Assembly: GCA_041287425.1 (NCBI GenBank)
Contig: JBEULG010000034.1
Span: 1-64,000 of the forward strand
Direction of reading: 5' to 3'
Origin: JAFGSI01 sp041287425
GTDB lineage: Bacteria; Chloroflexota; Anaerolineae; Anaerolineales; Villigracilaceae
DNA length: 64,000 nt
A model generated the notes under the pieces. It was given only the letters and a program-made list of their open reading frames with translations. It was not told the origin of the DNA and did no database searches. This document shows, one piece after another, positions 1 to 9,030 of this stretch (position 1 is its first letter; each line of letters begins with the position of its first letter). The position numbers and the translations under genes are program-made.

Positions 1-2
1 CC

Positions 3-1415
3 CGAGTGGTGACCAGCCCCACCCCCTCCCCCCCGCCGACTGCCACGCCGACGCCGTCCCCTGTGCCGACGTTTACGCCCAGCCTCGAACCGCCCTCGCC
101 CACCCCGGCCGCTCCTGCTGCGTCTCTGTCCGAGCCTTCCGGGCGGACACAGTACACGCTCTATGCCAGCCTGGATTACGCCGGCCATCGTTTGGGGGTG
201 GGTGAGGTCGTGCGCTATTGGAATCAGACCGGCGTGCCGCTTTCGGCGTTGGTGTTGGTCGTCGAGCCGAATCGCTGGCCGGGTGGATTCAGCCTCTACT
301 TTCTGGCAGTCAACGACCAGCCGACGGGGGACTACAGCCTGGATGGGAACCGGCTCGAGGTCCGGCTGGCCGAACCTCTCGAACCGGGCGGGGCGGCGAC
401 GTTGGTCATTCAGTACATGCTGACGCTGCCGCAGACCGCCTCCTCCCACATCTACGGCTACAATTATTTGCAGACCAATCTGGTGGATTGGTATCCTTTC
501 ATCGCCCCCTATGATGACGCTCAAGGCTGGCTCCTGCACCGGCCGGCTGAATGGGGCGAGCATCTCGTCTATGATTGTGCCGATTTTGAGGTCACGCTCG
601 AGGTCTCCGACCCCAGCCTGGTGATTGCGGCCAGCGCCCCCGACGATCTGTCCGACGGTTATCACTATCGCCTGGAAAATGCCCGCAATTTCGTTTTTTC
701 GGCCAGCCCGGCTTACCGCGTTTCGGCGACGACGGTTGGGCCGGTGACGATCACCAGTTACCATTTCGGCAGCGAGGCGGCTGCCGGCGAGGCAATTCTC
801 TTGCACGCGGCCCGCGCCGTGGCAACCTACAACGCCTTGTTTGGAGATTATCCGTATCCCGCTCTGAGCATCGTCGAGGCGATCAATCCAGATGGGATGG
901 AGTATAGCGGCCTTTTCTTCCTCAATCGTGATTTCTACCGCCAGTACGATGGAAGCGCAGTTAACAACCTGATAACCATCGGCGTCCACGAGACAGCCCA
1001 TCAGTGGTGGTACGGATGGGTGGGCAACGACCAGGCGCTTGAACCCTGGCTGGACGAGGCCTTGAGCGTCTATGCCGAGGCACTTTACTACGAATACAAC
1101 GAGCCGCGCTGGCTCAACACCTGGTGGGCGTTTCGGGTCAACGCCTTTGACCCGCGCGGCTGGGTGGACACGGACATCTACGCGGCCGGGAGTTTTCGCG
1201 CTTATACCGACGCGGTTTACCTGCGTGGGGCGCGTTTCCTGCAGGCTGTGCGTCAACGGGTGGGCGACGAGGCTTTCTTTGCCTTTTTGGGCGATTACGC
1301 TGCTCAAATGGGGGGGCGGCGGGCGACGGCGGCAGATTTCTTCCGCATCTTGCGCCAGCACACCGGCGCGAATCTCTCCGACCTTGAGGGCGAGTATTTC
1401 CGGGTCGGTCACTGA
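3..1415 (+). CDS. M1-family metallopeptidase, 5' end cut by window
   Basis: Secreted or lipid-anchored zinc aminopeptidase-like protein. The catalytic core is visible: HETAH at about residue 328 (counting from the GTG at 6), then 18 residues and a Glu in LDEAL, the HExxH-x18-E zinc site of the gluzincin M1 family. A DGMEYSG stretch about 30 residues earlier stands where M1 enzymes have GxMEN. The visible N-terminus is a Pro/Thr/Ser stalk of roughly 40 residues, typical after a lipobox; the frame is open to the window edge, so the real start and any signal peptide lie upstream. The C-terminal helical M1 domain is short, so this is the compact form of the family. The EamA gene follows after 6 nt. 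Family is sure; substrate is unknown. Confidence 0.88.
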   Translation, partial: RVVTSPTPSPPPTATPTPSPVPTFTPSLEPPSPTPAAPAASLSEPSGRTQYTLYASLDYAGHRLGVGEVVRYWNQTGVPLSALVLVVEPNRWPGGFSLYFLAVNDQPTGDYSLDGNRLEVRLAEPLEPGGAATLVIQYMLTLPQTASSHIYGYNYLQTNLVDWYPFIAPYDDAQGWLLHRPAEWGEHLVYDCADFEVTLEVSDPSLVIAASAPDDLSDGYHYRLENARNFVFSASPAYRVSATTVGPVTITSYHFGSEAAAGEAILLHAARAVATYNALFGDYPYPALSIVEAINPDGMEYSGLFFLNRDFYRQYDGSAVNNLITIGVHETAHQWWYGWVGNDQALEPWLDEALSVYAEALYYEYNEPRWLNTWWAFRVNAFDPRGWVDTDIYAAGSFRAYTDAVYLRGARFLQAVRQRVGDEAFFAFLGDYAAQMGGRRATAADFFRILRQHTGANLSDLEGEYFRVGH

Positions 1416-1421
1416 GGCGGC

Positions 1422-2285
1422 GTGTCCCTGTTCGCGATGGCGCTTCTGTTTGCCTCGGCGGTGCTGCACACGCTCTGGAATCTGCTGCTCAAGCAGAGCG
1501 AAGAACGCGCCTTGCTCACCTGGTGGGCGGTGCTGGTGGGGGCGGGGCTGTTTGCGCCGTTTCTGTTCTTCTTGGATTGGCCTGGGGCTGCCGTCTGGCC
1601 ATTGCTGCTGGCAAGTGTGGGGCTGGAAGTGGTCTACTATCTCGTCTTGTCGTTTGCGTATAGCCAATCCGATTTTTCGCTGATTTACCCGCTGGCGCGC
1701 GGGGCTGCCCCGGCGCTGATTGCCCTTTGGGCGGTCTTGTTCCTGGGGGAGAAACTATCGCCGGGAGGATGGGCAGGCCTGACGGTGATCGTCCTCGGCC
1801 TGTGGATGGTGGGCGGTAGCGGATTTGTGGCGGGTGGCCTGTCGGGGACCGGGCGGCCGACCGTGCGGGGAGGCGGCGTCGGATTGGCGCTGCTGGTGGC
1901 GCTTCTGATTTCGATTTACTCGACCATCGACGCAGCGGCCGTCCGCCGCACCGAGGCGCTTTCTTACACCGTCCTCGTCTTTCTGCTGGCTCCGCTTCTG
2001 ACCGCTCCGCTGGTGCTGATTCGTTATCGCCGCCGAGTGTGGCAGGCCTGGCGGAAGCCCGGGCGCATTCTGGCCATCGGATGGTTGACGGTTTCGGCCT
2101 ACCTCCTGGCGCTGCTGGCCTATCGAATCGCCCCCCTCGGCTATGGAGGGGCGGTGCGCGAGGTCAGCGTGGTTTTCGGCGCGTTGGCGGGCTGGCGTCT
2201 CCTCGGCGAGCGGATGGGGCCGCTGCGGTTGGCAGGGGCGGTAGTCATCTTCGCCGGCATCATGCTCATCGCCGTCTGGGGCTGA
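1422..2285 (+). CDS. EamA/DMT-family membrane transporter
   Basis: Protein of 287 residues made almost wholly of hydrophobic segments, about ten, arranged as two EamA-like halves (residues 5-125 and 145-285). The second half ends in the common pattern LGERMGPLRLAGAVVIFAG, and the first half has FLGEKLSPGGWAGL at the equivalent place, which shows the internal duplication. Members of the drug/metabolite transporter superfamily export amino acids, nucleobases or other small metabolites; the substrate cannot be read from sequence. The start is the GTG at 1422, 6 nt after the peptidase stop, so the two are probably cotranscribed. No separate ribosome site is obvious. Confidence 0.85.
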   Translation: MSLFAMALLFASAVLHTLWNLLLKQSEERALLTWWAVLVGAGLFAPFLFFLDWPGAAVWPLLLASVGLEVVYYLVLSFAYSQSDFSLIYPLARGAAPALIALWAVLFLGEKLSPGGWAGLTVIVLGLWMVGGSGFVAGGLSGTGRPTVRGGGVGLALLVALLISIYSTIDAAAVRRTEALSYTVLVFLLAPLLTAPLVLIRYRRRVWQAWRKPGRILAIGWLTVSAYLLALLAYRIAPLGYGGAVREVSVVFGALAGWRLLGERMGPLRLAGAVVIFAGIMLIAVWG

Positions 2286-2286
2286 A

Positions 2287-2331
2287 CGACGGGGAGTGTT
2301 CATCTGCGCGCATTTGTGGTTAAATAAGCAC
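2287..2331 (+). repeat. Short spacer with TCTGCGCGCATTTGTGG word
   Basis: The gap before ruvA contains TTCATCTGCGCGCATTTG followed by TGGTTAAAT. This resembles a simple intergenic word (CATCTGCG..CATCTGTGG) that I recall in unrelated bacteria. It supplies an AT-rich TTAAATAA just before the ruvA start. Assigning it to a repeat family is from memory, and only one copy is in the window. Confidence 0.3.
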
Positions 2332-2913
2332 ATGATTGCAACCTTGCGTGGAGAAATTTCTCAAATCGAAGACAACGCCGTCATCGTCGAGACCGGTGGG
2401 GTGGGGCTGCGCGTCTTCGTTCCGGCGCCGGTGCGCGCCCGTATGCAGGTCGGCGAGGCGACCATGCTCTACACCCATCTGGTCGTGCGCGAAGACGCCT
2501 GGAACCTGTACGGCTTCGAGACTCAGGCCGACCGCGATTTGTTCGTCCTGCTCCTGGGCGTGGACGGAGTCGGGCCGCGCACCGCCCTGGCGTTGCTCTC
2601 CGGTTCCTCGCCGGAGGCTATCCAGCGCGCCGTCTTCGGCGAGAACCCCGACCTGCTCGGCCGCGTCCCCGGCGTGGGCAAGAAGACGGCCCAGAAAATT
2701 ATCCTCTACCTCAAAGACCGCCTGCGTCCGCTTGACGCGCTGCAGGCGGTGGCGGCCATGTCCGACGCCGACAGCGAGGTGCTGGCCGCCCTGACGGCGC
2801 TCGGCTACTCGGTCGTCGAGGCGCAGACCGCTATCCAGGGCCTTCCCAAAGACGCGCCTCAGGACGTGGAGGAACGCTTGCGGCTGGCCTTGCAGCAATT
2901 CAGCGGAAAATAG
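2332..2913 (+). CDS. ruvA: Holliday junction branch migration protein RuvA
   Basis: RuvA of 193 residues, normal length. The N-terminal OB fold begins MIATLRGEI and ends near residue 65. It is followed by the two helix-hairpin-helix motifs, GVDGVGPRTALALL and VPGVGKKTAQKII, which hold the DNA junction. The C-terminal domain III (about 145-193) contacts RuvB. RuvA tetramers bind Holliday junctions and load the RuvB motor during recombination repair. An in-frame extension begins at 2296, but the ATG at 2332 matches the family start. No SD is seen; TTAAATAA lies just upstream. ruvB and ruvC are not in the window. Confidence 0.95.
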   Translation: MIATLRGEISQIEDNAVIVETGGVGLRVFVPAPVRARMQVGEATMLYTHLVVREDAWNLYGFETQADRDLFVLLLGVDGVGPRTALALLSGSSPEAIQRAVFGENPDLLGRVPGVGKKTAQKIILYLKDRLRPLDALQAVAAMSDADSEVLAALTALGYSVVEAQTAIQGLPKDAPQDVEERLRLALQQFSGK

Positions 2914-2918
2914 TTGCC

Positions 2919-3605
2919 ATGCCCTTGCCCGAATTTCTGGCTTTGCCGCTTTTTCGGCTGATTTATCCGTGGGTGCGCAGAATGGAGGGAAGTCCGGCAG
3001 CGCCGATCCGCCGCCGGGTGATTTCTCTCGACCCCAGGATTTCCTATGAATTCAACCGTCTGTTCAATACCTGGCTGCCGCGGCGGGCCGAGCAGCCGAT
3101 TGAATACGACCTCCCTTATCCCAAGATCGATTTCCTGAACTATTTATGTGACTGGCGCGGCCTGGTCGCTCACGGTTCGAATCAGCCGAATCTCAAGACT
3201 CTTGAGCCGATTCGTCTGAGCCGCGACGTCACCGACTTCGGCAACCGCCAGCAGATTTTCGCCTCCCCCGATGCCATCTGGGCGCTGTGGTTCGCCATCC
3301 TGGACAGAGAAAAATATCGCCGTACCCGCAATGGCTGTGTTGCAATCGGCGGCGGCGAGCGTCGTGAAAAGTACTATCACTTCGAGTTGGAGCGTGCTCT
3401 GGCGGGCCAATTCCCCTTCACCGCCGGGACGCTTTATTTTGCCCGTCCGGAAGATTTCCCCTGGCGGCATCGCCTCTGGGCGCTCGACCTTTTCGGCGGC
3501 GAGTACGAGGAATGGGGCAGCGAAGCGCCCGTCCGGCCGATTGCGCAAATCCGCGTCGAACCCGCCGATTTCCCCTATCTGGATCGGGTGGAATATTGCC
3601 TTTGA
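2919..3605 (+). CDS. Conserved hypothetical protein (228 aa)
   Basis: Soluble protein of 228 residues with no signal peptide, membrane segment or motif that I recognise. It is rich in aromatic residues and has a central GGGERREKYYHFELERAL stretch, with acidic and aromatic patches near the end (LFGGEYEEWG). It starts 5 nt after the ruvA stop, so it should be cotranscribed with ruvA, but the pairing gives no functional clue. Codon use resembles the neighbours, which supports a real gene. The function is unknown. Confidence 0.65.
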   Translation: MPLPEFLALPLFRLIYPWVRRMEGSPAAPIRRRVISLDPRISYEFNRLFNTWLPRRAEQPIEYDLPYPKIDFLNYLCDWRGLVAHGSNQPNLKTLEPIRLSRDVTDFGNRQQIFASPDAIWALWFAILDREKYRRTRNGCVAIGGGERREKYYHFELERALAGQFPFTAGTLYFARPEDFPWRHRLWALDLFGGEYEEWGSEAPVRPIAQIRVEPADFPYLDRVEYCL

Positions 3606-3611
3606 TTCGGA

Positions 3612-3683
3612 TTGCACAATCGTTCCACATCCGAACTCCGAACCCCGAACTCCGAATTCCGAATCCCGACCCCCGATTTCCCC
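3612..3683 (+). repeat. Tandem CCGAAYTC word repeat
   Basis: The gap between the unknown gene and the ABC-F gene is built from about seven near-copies of a 7-8 nt word, CCGAACTC / CCGAACCC / CCGAATTC / CCGAATCC, then CCCGACCCCCGATTTCC. The frame stays open through it, so an automatic start call could wrongly extend the ABC-F protein by 24 residues (RTPNSEFRIPT...). Confidence 0.7.
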
Positions 3684-5690
3684 ATGTCCCTCCTCGCCGT
3701 CTCCAACCTCTCCAAATCCTTCGGCGCGGTCGATCTCTTCACCGGCGTCTCATTCAGCGTCGCCAGGGGCGCTCGTCTGGCACTGGTCGGCCCCAATGGC
3801 GTTGGGAAGACCACCCTCTTGCGCATCCTGCTCGGCCTGGAAGAACCTTCCGGCGGGACGGTGACGCGGGCGAAGAACCTGCGTCTCGGTTATCTTCCCC
3901 AGGAGGCCGAGTTCGAAATGGAAGGCACAGTCTGGGATGCCTGTCTGGCGCCCTTCGCCGACTTGCGGGCGCGTCAGGAGGAACTGCACCGTCTCGAAGC
4001 CGAAATGGCCGCCGGCGGTCGGGTGGAAACCACCCTCGAGCGTTACGGCAAATTGCAGGAGCAGTTCGAGCGCCAGGGCGGCTACACCTACACGACGCGC
4101 ATCCACCAGGTGCTGACCGGCCTGGGATTCGCACCGGCCGACTTTCATCTGCCTCTCGAACATCTTTCCGGCGGCCAGCGGACGCGCGCTTACCTGGCCC
4201 GCCTGTTGCTCTCGGACCCCGACCTGCTCCTGCTCGATGAGCCGACCAATCACCTCGACATCGCCGCCGTCGAGTGGCTGGAGGGCTACCTCGCTCAGTG
4301 GTCAGGCGCGGCCCTGGTCGTTTCCCACGACCGCTATTTTCTCGACGCTGTCTGCAATGGCCTGCTCGAAATGACGCCCGCCGGCCTGGAGTATTATCCC
4401 GGCAATTACACCGCCTATCTGCATGAACGCCAGGCGCGCGCCGAGCGCCGTCAGGAAATTTTCGAGGCCGAGAAAGAGAAACTGCTCAAAGAGGTCGAAT
4501 ACATCAAGAAGAACATCTCCGGCCAGAATGTCAGCCAGGCGAAGGGGAGACTGCGGCGGCTGAGCCGCATCGTCCAGGCCATCGAGCAGATTGGCTTCGA
4601 GGCGGCCATCAGCCAATCGTGGGCCGAGACCGCCGGCGAGGTGACGATTGCCACCTCACCCTTGGGCGTCGAGGAGGCCGAGCGCCGCGTGCGGGCGCTC
4701 CGTTCGCCGGTCCGGACTTTGCCTCGCCTCCATCTCAACCTGCGCGCCCACGGCCGCTCCGGCGAACTGGTCCTGCGCACCCGCGACCTGCAAATCGGCT
4801 ATCCCGGCCGGTTGCTCTTTGCCGCTCCCGACATTGTCCTGCGGCGCGGCGAATGCGCCGCTCTGATTGGCCCCAACGGCGCGGGCAAGACCACTTTCCT
4901 GAAGACCATTCTGGGGCAGATTCCGCCGCTGGCGGGCGAGGTGATTCTGGGGGCCTCGCTGCAAATCGGGTACTTTGCCCAGGCGCACGAGGGCCTCCGC
5001 CCGGAACGCACGCTGCTGGCGGAGATCGAGTCGGTCGTCCCGCATTGGCTGCCGGGGCAGATTCGCGACTACCTCGGCAAGTTCCTCTTTTCCGGCGACG
5101 ACGTCTATAAGACGGTCGCCATGATTTCCGGCGGCGAGCGCGGCCGCCTGGCCCTGGCCAAACTGGCCCTCCAGGAGACCAATCTGCTCTTGCTCGATGA
5201 ACCGACCAACCACCTCGACATCCCTTCCCAGGAAGTCCTCCAGGCGGTGCTGGATGATTACCGCGGCACCATTCTGCTCGTCACCCACGACCGCTATCTG
5301 ATTGACGCCCTCGCCACCCAAATCTGGGAAATTGACCCGGACGAGACCAGCCTGGATATCTTCGAGGGGACTTACAGCCAGCGCAAGGAGGAGCGCGAGC
5401 GCCTGGCGGCCTTGCGGGCGGTTGAGACGGCTTCTGCTCTGCAGGCGGCAACCCGGCCGCGCCGCCGGCAGACCTCCGAACAGGTCAAGGCCGAGCGCCG
5501 CCGCGTGGCCCGTTTGCAGGAACTGGAAAACAAAATTGCCGCCCTGGAGGCCGAACTGGCGACGCTGGGAGCGCGCCTCGAGAATCCCCCTGCCGACCCG
5601 GCGCGCGTCGCCCAACTGGGCCGCGACTACGCTCGCCTACAGCATGAGATGGATGTGTTGTTGAATGAATGGGAAACGCTGCAGAAATGA
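3684..5690 (+). CDS. ABC-F family ATPase (ribosome-associated type)
   Basis: Two ABC ATPase cassettes in one soluble chain of 668 residues, without membrane segments. Cassette 1 has Walker A GPNGVGKTTLL and signature LSGGQRTRAYLARLL. Cassette 2 has GPNGAGKTTFLK and ISGGERGRLALAKLAL. Both have LLLDEPTNHLDI Walker B, the usual ABC-F form. A charged helical linker (about 245-310) joins them, and a coiled-coil tail (about 580-668) resembles the Uup-type C-terminus. ABC-F proteins act on translating ribosomes; some give antibiotic protection. The start at 3684 is chosen because MSLLAVSNLSKSF is the family start and the upstream frame is repeat DNA. The 3' end overlaps the convergent kinase gene by 64 nt. 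Confidence 0.9.
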   Translation: MSLLAVSNLSKSFGAVDLFTGVSFSVARGARLALVGPNGVGKTTLLRILLGLEEPSGGTVTRAKNLRLGYLPQEAEFEMEGTVWDACLAPFADLRARQEELHRLEAEMAAGGRVETTLERYGKLQEQFERQGGYTYTTRIHQVLTGLGFAPADFHLPLEHLSGGQRTRAYLARLLLSDPDLLLLDEPTNHLDIAAVEWLEGYLAQWSGAALVVSHDRYFLDAVCNGLLEMTPAGLEYYPGNYTAYLHERQARAERRQEIFEAEKEKLLKEVEYIKKNISGQNVSQAKGRLRRLSRIVQAIEQIGFEAAISQSWAETAGEVTIATSPLGVEEAERRVRALRSPVRTLPRLHLNLRAHGRSGELVLRTRDLQIGYPGRLLFAAPDIVLRRGECAALIGPNGAGKTTFLKTILGQIPPLAGEVILGASLQIGYFAQAHEGLRPERTLLAEIESVVPHWLPGQIRDYLGKFLFSGDDVYKTVAMISGGERGRLALAKLALQETNLLLLDEPTNHLDIPSQEVLQAVLDDYRGTILLVTHDRYLIDALATQIWEIDPDETSLDIFEGTYSQRKEERERLAALRAVETASALQAATRPRRRQTSEQVKAERRRVARLQELENKIAALEAELATLGARLENPPADPARVAQLGRDYARLQHEMDVLLNEWETLQK

Positions 5691-6943
5691 GAACGGTTTC
5701 GGTCTACAGGTTCCTGGTTCGAGTACAAACTCCAAACCACGCCTCTCGAACGCGCCATTTCGATCATGGCTGGCGCTTCCATCGCCTCTGGGGCGGGCGC
5801 TCCCGCCCGGGTTGGCGTTTCGAGCGGGAGGGGTTCATTGAACGGCCAGATGTAAGGCGATCCGGGGCACCAGGGCGGCTGCGGCCAGGGTCCTTGGGGT
5901 GGGCAAATCCCGAAGCCCCACATGGCCAGGCAGGCTAGGATGCAGAGCAGAATAGGACCCAGGACGACGGCAAGGAGAATAAAAAGCCTGCGTCGTTTGC
6001 TGGCAGGTCGTTGGCGAGCCGGAGGAGTGGTGGGAGGATGGGCTGTTTTGGGCAGGGTGGCTTCGTCCGGGGTAAAGTCGTCGCGGGTTGCCTCGTCAGC
6101 GGCGAGGAATGTCCCGGCCAGCAGGCCCTCCAGGGCTTTGACAAACAGATCCATGCTGGGGTAGCGCGCCTGAGGGGATTTGGCCAGGGCCTTGAAAAGC
6201 ACCTGTTCGACGGCCTCGGGCAGGTCTCTGGCAAACTGCCGCGGCCGCGGCAGTGGTTCGCTGGATTGTTTGAGCAGGACAGCCGCCGGGGTGTCGGCGG
6301 TGTAGGGCTTGCGGCCGGTAACCAGTTCGTAGAAAACAACGCCGAGGGAGTAAACGTCGGCCTGGGGGCCGGCCTGACCGGTCCACTGTTCGGGGGCCAT
6401 GTACTCGGGCGTGCCGATGCCGACGCCGGTTCCGGTCAGGGTTTGGCCTTCGGCATCCTCGAGAATCTTGGCGATTCCGAAATCGGTCAACATCGGTTCG
6501 CCGGAGAGAGTGGTCAGGATATTGGCTGGTTTGACGTCGCGGTGGACGATGCCTTGGGAGTGGGCAAAAGCCAGGGCGTGGGCGACCGGCAGGATGAGTT
6601 GAACGGCCTCGCGCCAGGGGAGGGGCTTGCCGAGGCTTTGCTTCAAGGTCCCGCCGGGCAGAAAGGGCATGACCAGATAGGGGGCGCCCTCGTGATCGCC
6701 GTAATCGATAATGCTGACAATGTTGGGGTGGGTGAGCCGCGCCAGGGCCTTAGCCTCTCGTTCGAAGCGTTTGAGGATACGCTCAAGTTGTTCGGGTGGG
6801 AAGGCGTCTTTGCGGATGACTTTGAAAGCGACCTCGCGCTCCAGACGGGTGTCGTAGGCTTTGAAAACGGTGGCCATCCCCCCTTCGCCGAGTTGTTCTA
6901 GGACGTGATAACGTCCGATCGACTGTCCAATCAAGTTTTCCAT
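5627..6943 (-). CDS. Membrane-anchored Ser/Thr protein kinase (PknB-like)
   Basis: Hanks-type kinase of 438 residues. Kinase domain about 10-275: glycine loop LGEGGMATV, catalytic Lys in VAFKVI (about K41), HRDVKPANIL catalytic loop, DFGIAKIL, and MAPEQW as the APE equivalent. After a Pro/Thr linker comes one membrane span (about 322-345, LLAVVLGPILLCILACLAMWG) and a short outside tail without PASTA repeats. The start ATG at 6943 is preferred over the upstream in-frame ATG because MENLIGQSIGRYHVLEQ is the family start. It is divergent from the VWA-FHA/PP2C pair, so kinase, phosphatase and phospho-binding proteins sit together. The 3' end overlaps the convergent ABC-F gene by 64 nt. Confidence 0.92.
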   Translation of the reverse strand: MENLIGQSIGRYHVLEQLGEGGMATVFKAYDTRLEREVAFKVIRKDAFPPEQLERILKRFEREAKALARLTHPNIVSIIDYGDHEGAPYLVMPFLPGGTLKQSLGKPLPWREAVQLILPVAHALAFAHSQGIVHRDVKPANILTTLSGEPMLTDFGIAKILEDAEGQTLTGTGVGIGTPEYMAPEQWTGQAGPQADVYSLGVVFYELVTGRKPYTADTPAAVLLKQSSEPLPRPRQFARDLPEAVEQVLFKALAKSPQARYPSMDLFVKALEGLLAGTFLAADEATRDDFTPDEATLPKTAHPPTTPPARQRPASKRRRLFILLAVVLGPILLCILACLAMWGFGICPPQGPWPQPPWCPGSPYIWPFNEPLPLETPTRAGAPAPEAMEAPAMIEMARSRGVVWSLYSNQEPVDRNRSHFCSVSHSFNNTSISCCRRA

Positions 6944-7008
6944 AAATCCGGCTCCGCCAAGAATCAAATTCGGGGCCCCGTCCCGCTTCCACTCATTCGT
7001 CCATACGA

Positions 7009-7058
7009 TTGACGCCGTCTATGTTGTTGAGTATACTGGCAGTGCCCCTTTTGGTCAA
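7009..7058. promoter_or_regulatory. Divergent promoters sharing one symmetric -10 box
   Basis: Plus strand: TTGACG (7009-7014), 17 nt, TATACT (7032-7037). Minus strand: TTGACC (complement of 7053-7058), 17 nt, TATACT (complement of 7030-7035). The two -10 hexamers overlap within the palindrome AGTATACT at 7030-7037. Each is a good sigma70-type match with optimal spacing, one facing the VWA-FHA gene and the other the kinase gene. Predicted leaders are about 70 and 80 nt. Confidence 0.75.
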
Positions 7059-7117
7059 TTGGTCTATTCCCTTCTTTGGCCGGTTGAATCTTTTTGTTCC
7101 CCCTCTAGGAGGCTAAC

Positions 7118-9025
7118 ATGACTAGTCGGCATTTGCGTAGGGCATTCCCCCTGCTAGCGCTGGCTTTTGTTGTAATATTCCCATGTCCCGGGGCCGCTCA
7201 ATCTTCGCTGGATGTGGTTGTGAATTATGTGGAAGGGGCGCCATCCGAAACGGAGGTCGCTTACGAGGTAGACGCCTATGTCTCGGTGGTGGATGGAGAC
7301 GGAATCCCCATCGAGAATTTGACCGTCGAGAATTTCGCTATGATCGAGGATGCGCAACAGGTCCAGTTGCGCGCCGTCGAGATGGCGCAGGATCGGACGC
7401 TCCAGGTGGTATTGATTCTGGACACCAGCACTTCGATGGTAGGCCAGCCGATGACGGCGGCCCGTCAGGCGGCTGGCGCTTTCGTGGAGGGGTTGAACGA
7501 CGGCGACAGCGTTGCGTTGGTCAGTTTCAATCACATTGTGACCGCCGAGATGGATTTCACTACCGATCACCAGGCTGTGCAGGAGCGGCTTTCGACCGTC
7601 AATGCCGTCCCCAGCGCCGGCGCCTGTCTGTATGACGCTGTCTGGCAGGCGGTTCAGATGACGGCCTCCCTGCCGTCTGGCCGACGGGCGGTGGTCCTGC
7701 TGACAGATGGCCCGGACGAGTACAACGGCCAGCCTTGCAGCGCGGTGACCGCCGACGACGTGGTCGCTGCCGCCTCGGGCGGCGGCACGCGTGTCCCCAT
7801 CTACACGATTGGTCTGGGGATGCGCGTCGACACACCGGGGTTGACCCGTCTGGCAGCCCTGACCGGCGGGCGCTATTTGAATTCGCCTTCGATGGCTCAA
7901 TTGGAGCCGACTTTCCTGCGCGTTTTGGATCAGTTACACACCCAGTATGTGCTGCGCTATCTATCTTATGCTGCGCCAGGAGCGCATACGCTGGTCGTCG
8001 AGGTCGAGTCTGAGGGCGCCCGGGATCAAGATACGCGCGAATTCCTCCTACCGCCTATGCCGACGCGGGTTTCATTCCGCACTCCCCTGGAAGGAGAGGA
8101 GGTATCCGGTCTCCAGACGGTGGCCGTCGCTGTCGGCGGGGGAGGCGAGCCGGTCATGCAGGTCGTCTTGCAGGTGAACGGCGAGCCGGTCGCTTCCGAT
8201 GCGAGCATCCCCTACGAGATGGAGGTGGATTTCGATCCGTATGGAGCAGGCGAATTGGTCTTGACAGCCGTTGTTCAGGGCGCAGGGGAGGTCGAATTGG
8301 CGCGTGCGACGGTCACGGTGACGCACGTTGTCGCTCCGGCAGAGACTGAAGTGAACGACGAGGGTGGCCTGAGCAAACAAACGCTGATGGTGGGAGGAAT
8401 TGTCCTGGGAGTTCTCGTCCTCGCCGGGCTGGCTTTCCTGCTGATGAGTGGCGGGAAGAAAAAGAAGCAGGAACGCGCCCGCGCCGCTCTGTGGGAACAA
8501 GCCAAGACGCTCGAGGAGGCTGCGACCGCTCCCGCCGCGGCCGAGCGGACGATGGACGACTGGACAGCCGTCTCCGGCCGGCTGGGTTTACTGACTGTCG
8601 AGGCCAGCGACGACCCGGCCATGATTGGCCAGCGCTTTGACATCACGCGCTTGCCCGTGACGCTTGGGCGCAGCGCCGACAACGATTTCGCTTTTCCTAA
8701 GGATAGCCCGGTCTCGCGCCGTCACGCTGAGATCATTGAGCGGGGAGGGACGCTCTACCTGCGCGAAGTGCAGGCCCCGGATGAGAGCGGGCAGATGCGC
8801 GGCCCGAAATTCGGCACCTTTGTGGACGATGTCCAAATCAGCCAGCCGGTCGCGTTGCGGAGCGGAGCAGTCATCTGCCTGGGCAAGCGAGTTGCCCTGC
8901 GCTTCGAGGCGCCGCTTGCCCCGGTCGGTTCGCCCGAGCAGACGAGGGACGACTTCGAAAGGGGCGCTGCCGATAACCGGCCGTCGGTCAAGAACGACCC
9001 GGATGCTACGCGGAACGAACAGTAA
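7118..9025 (+). CDS. Membrane VWA-domain protein with cytosolic FHA domain
   Basis: 635 residues. A signal peptide (about 1-28, ending GAAQ) leads an extracytoplasmic part with a von Willebrand A domain (about 95-290). Its MIDAS motif DTSTS is at 102-106 and TDGPD follows later, so it can bind a divalent metal. Next come beta-rich segments, one membrane span (about 423-445, GGIVLGVLVLAGLAFLLM) and a KKKK stop-transfer. The cytosolic tail holds an FHA domain (about 535-615: LGRSADND, SRRHAEI) that should bind phosphothreonine. The layout links an outside ligand domain to an inside phospho-reader. Strong SD AGGAGG 6 nt before the ATG. The PP2C gene follows after 5 nt. Confidence 0.88.
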   Translation: MTSRHLRRAFPLLALAFVVIFPCPGAAQSSLDVVVNYVEGAPSETEVAYEVDAYVSVVDGDGIPIENLTVENFAMIEDAQQVQLRAVEMAQDRTLQVVLILDTSTSMVGQPMTAARQAAGAFVEGLNDGDSVALVSFNHIVTAEMDFTTDHQAVQERLSTVNAVPSAGACLYDAVWQAVQMTASLPSGRRAVVLLTDGPDEYNGQPCSAVTADDVVAAASGGGTRVPIYTIGLGMRVDTPGLTRLAALTGGRYLNSPSMAQLEPTFLRVLDQLHTQYVLRYLSYAAPGAHTLVVEVESEGARDQDTREFLLPPMPTRVSFRTPLEGEEVSGLQTVAVAVGGGGEPVMQVVLQVNGEPVASDASIPYEMEVDFDPYGAGELVLTAVVQGAGEVELARATVTVTHVVAPAETEVNDEGGLSKQTLMVGGIVLGVLVLAGLAFLLMSGGKKKKQERARAALWEQAKTLEEAATAPAAAERTMDDWTAVSGRLGLLTVEASDDPAMIGQRFDITRLPVTLGRSADNDFAFPKDSPVSRRHAEIIERGGTLYLREVQAPDESGQMRGPKFGTFVDDVQISQPVALRSGAVICLGKRVALRFEAPLAPVGSPEQTRDDFERGAADNRPSVKNDPDATRNEQ

Positions 9026-9030
9026 ATCAC

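Noticed and set aside
5700..5760. tRNA-like GGTTCGAGTAC
   Set aside because: No acceptor or anticodon stems around it, and it lies in the kinase coding region.
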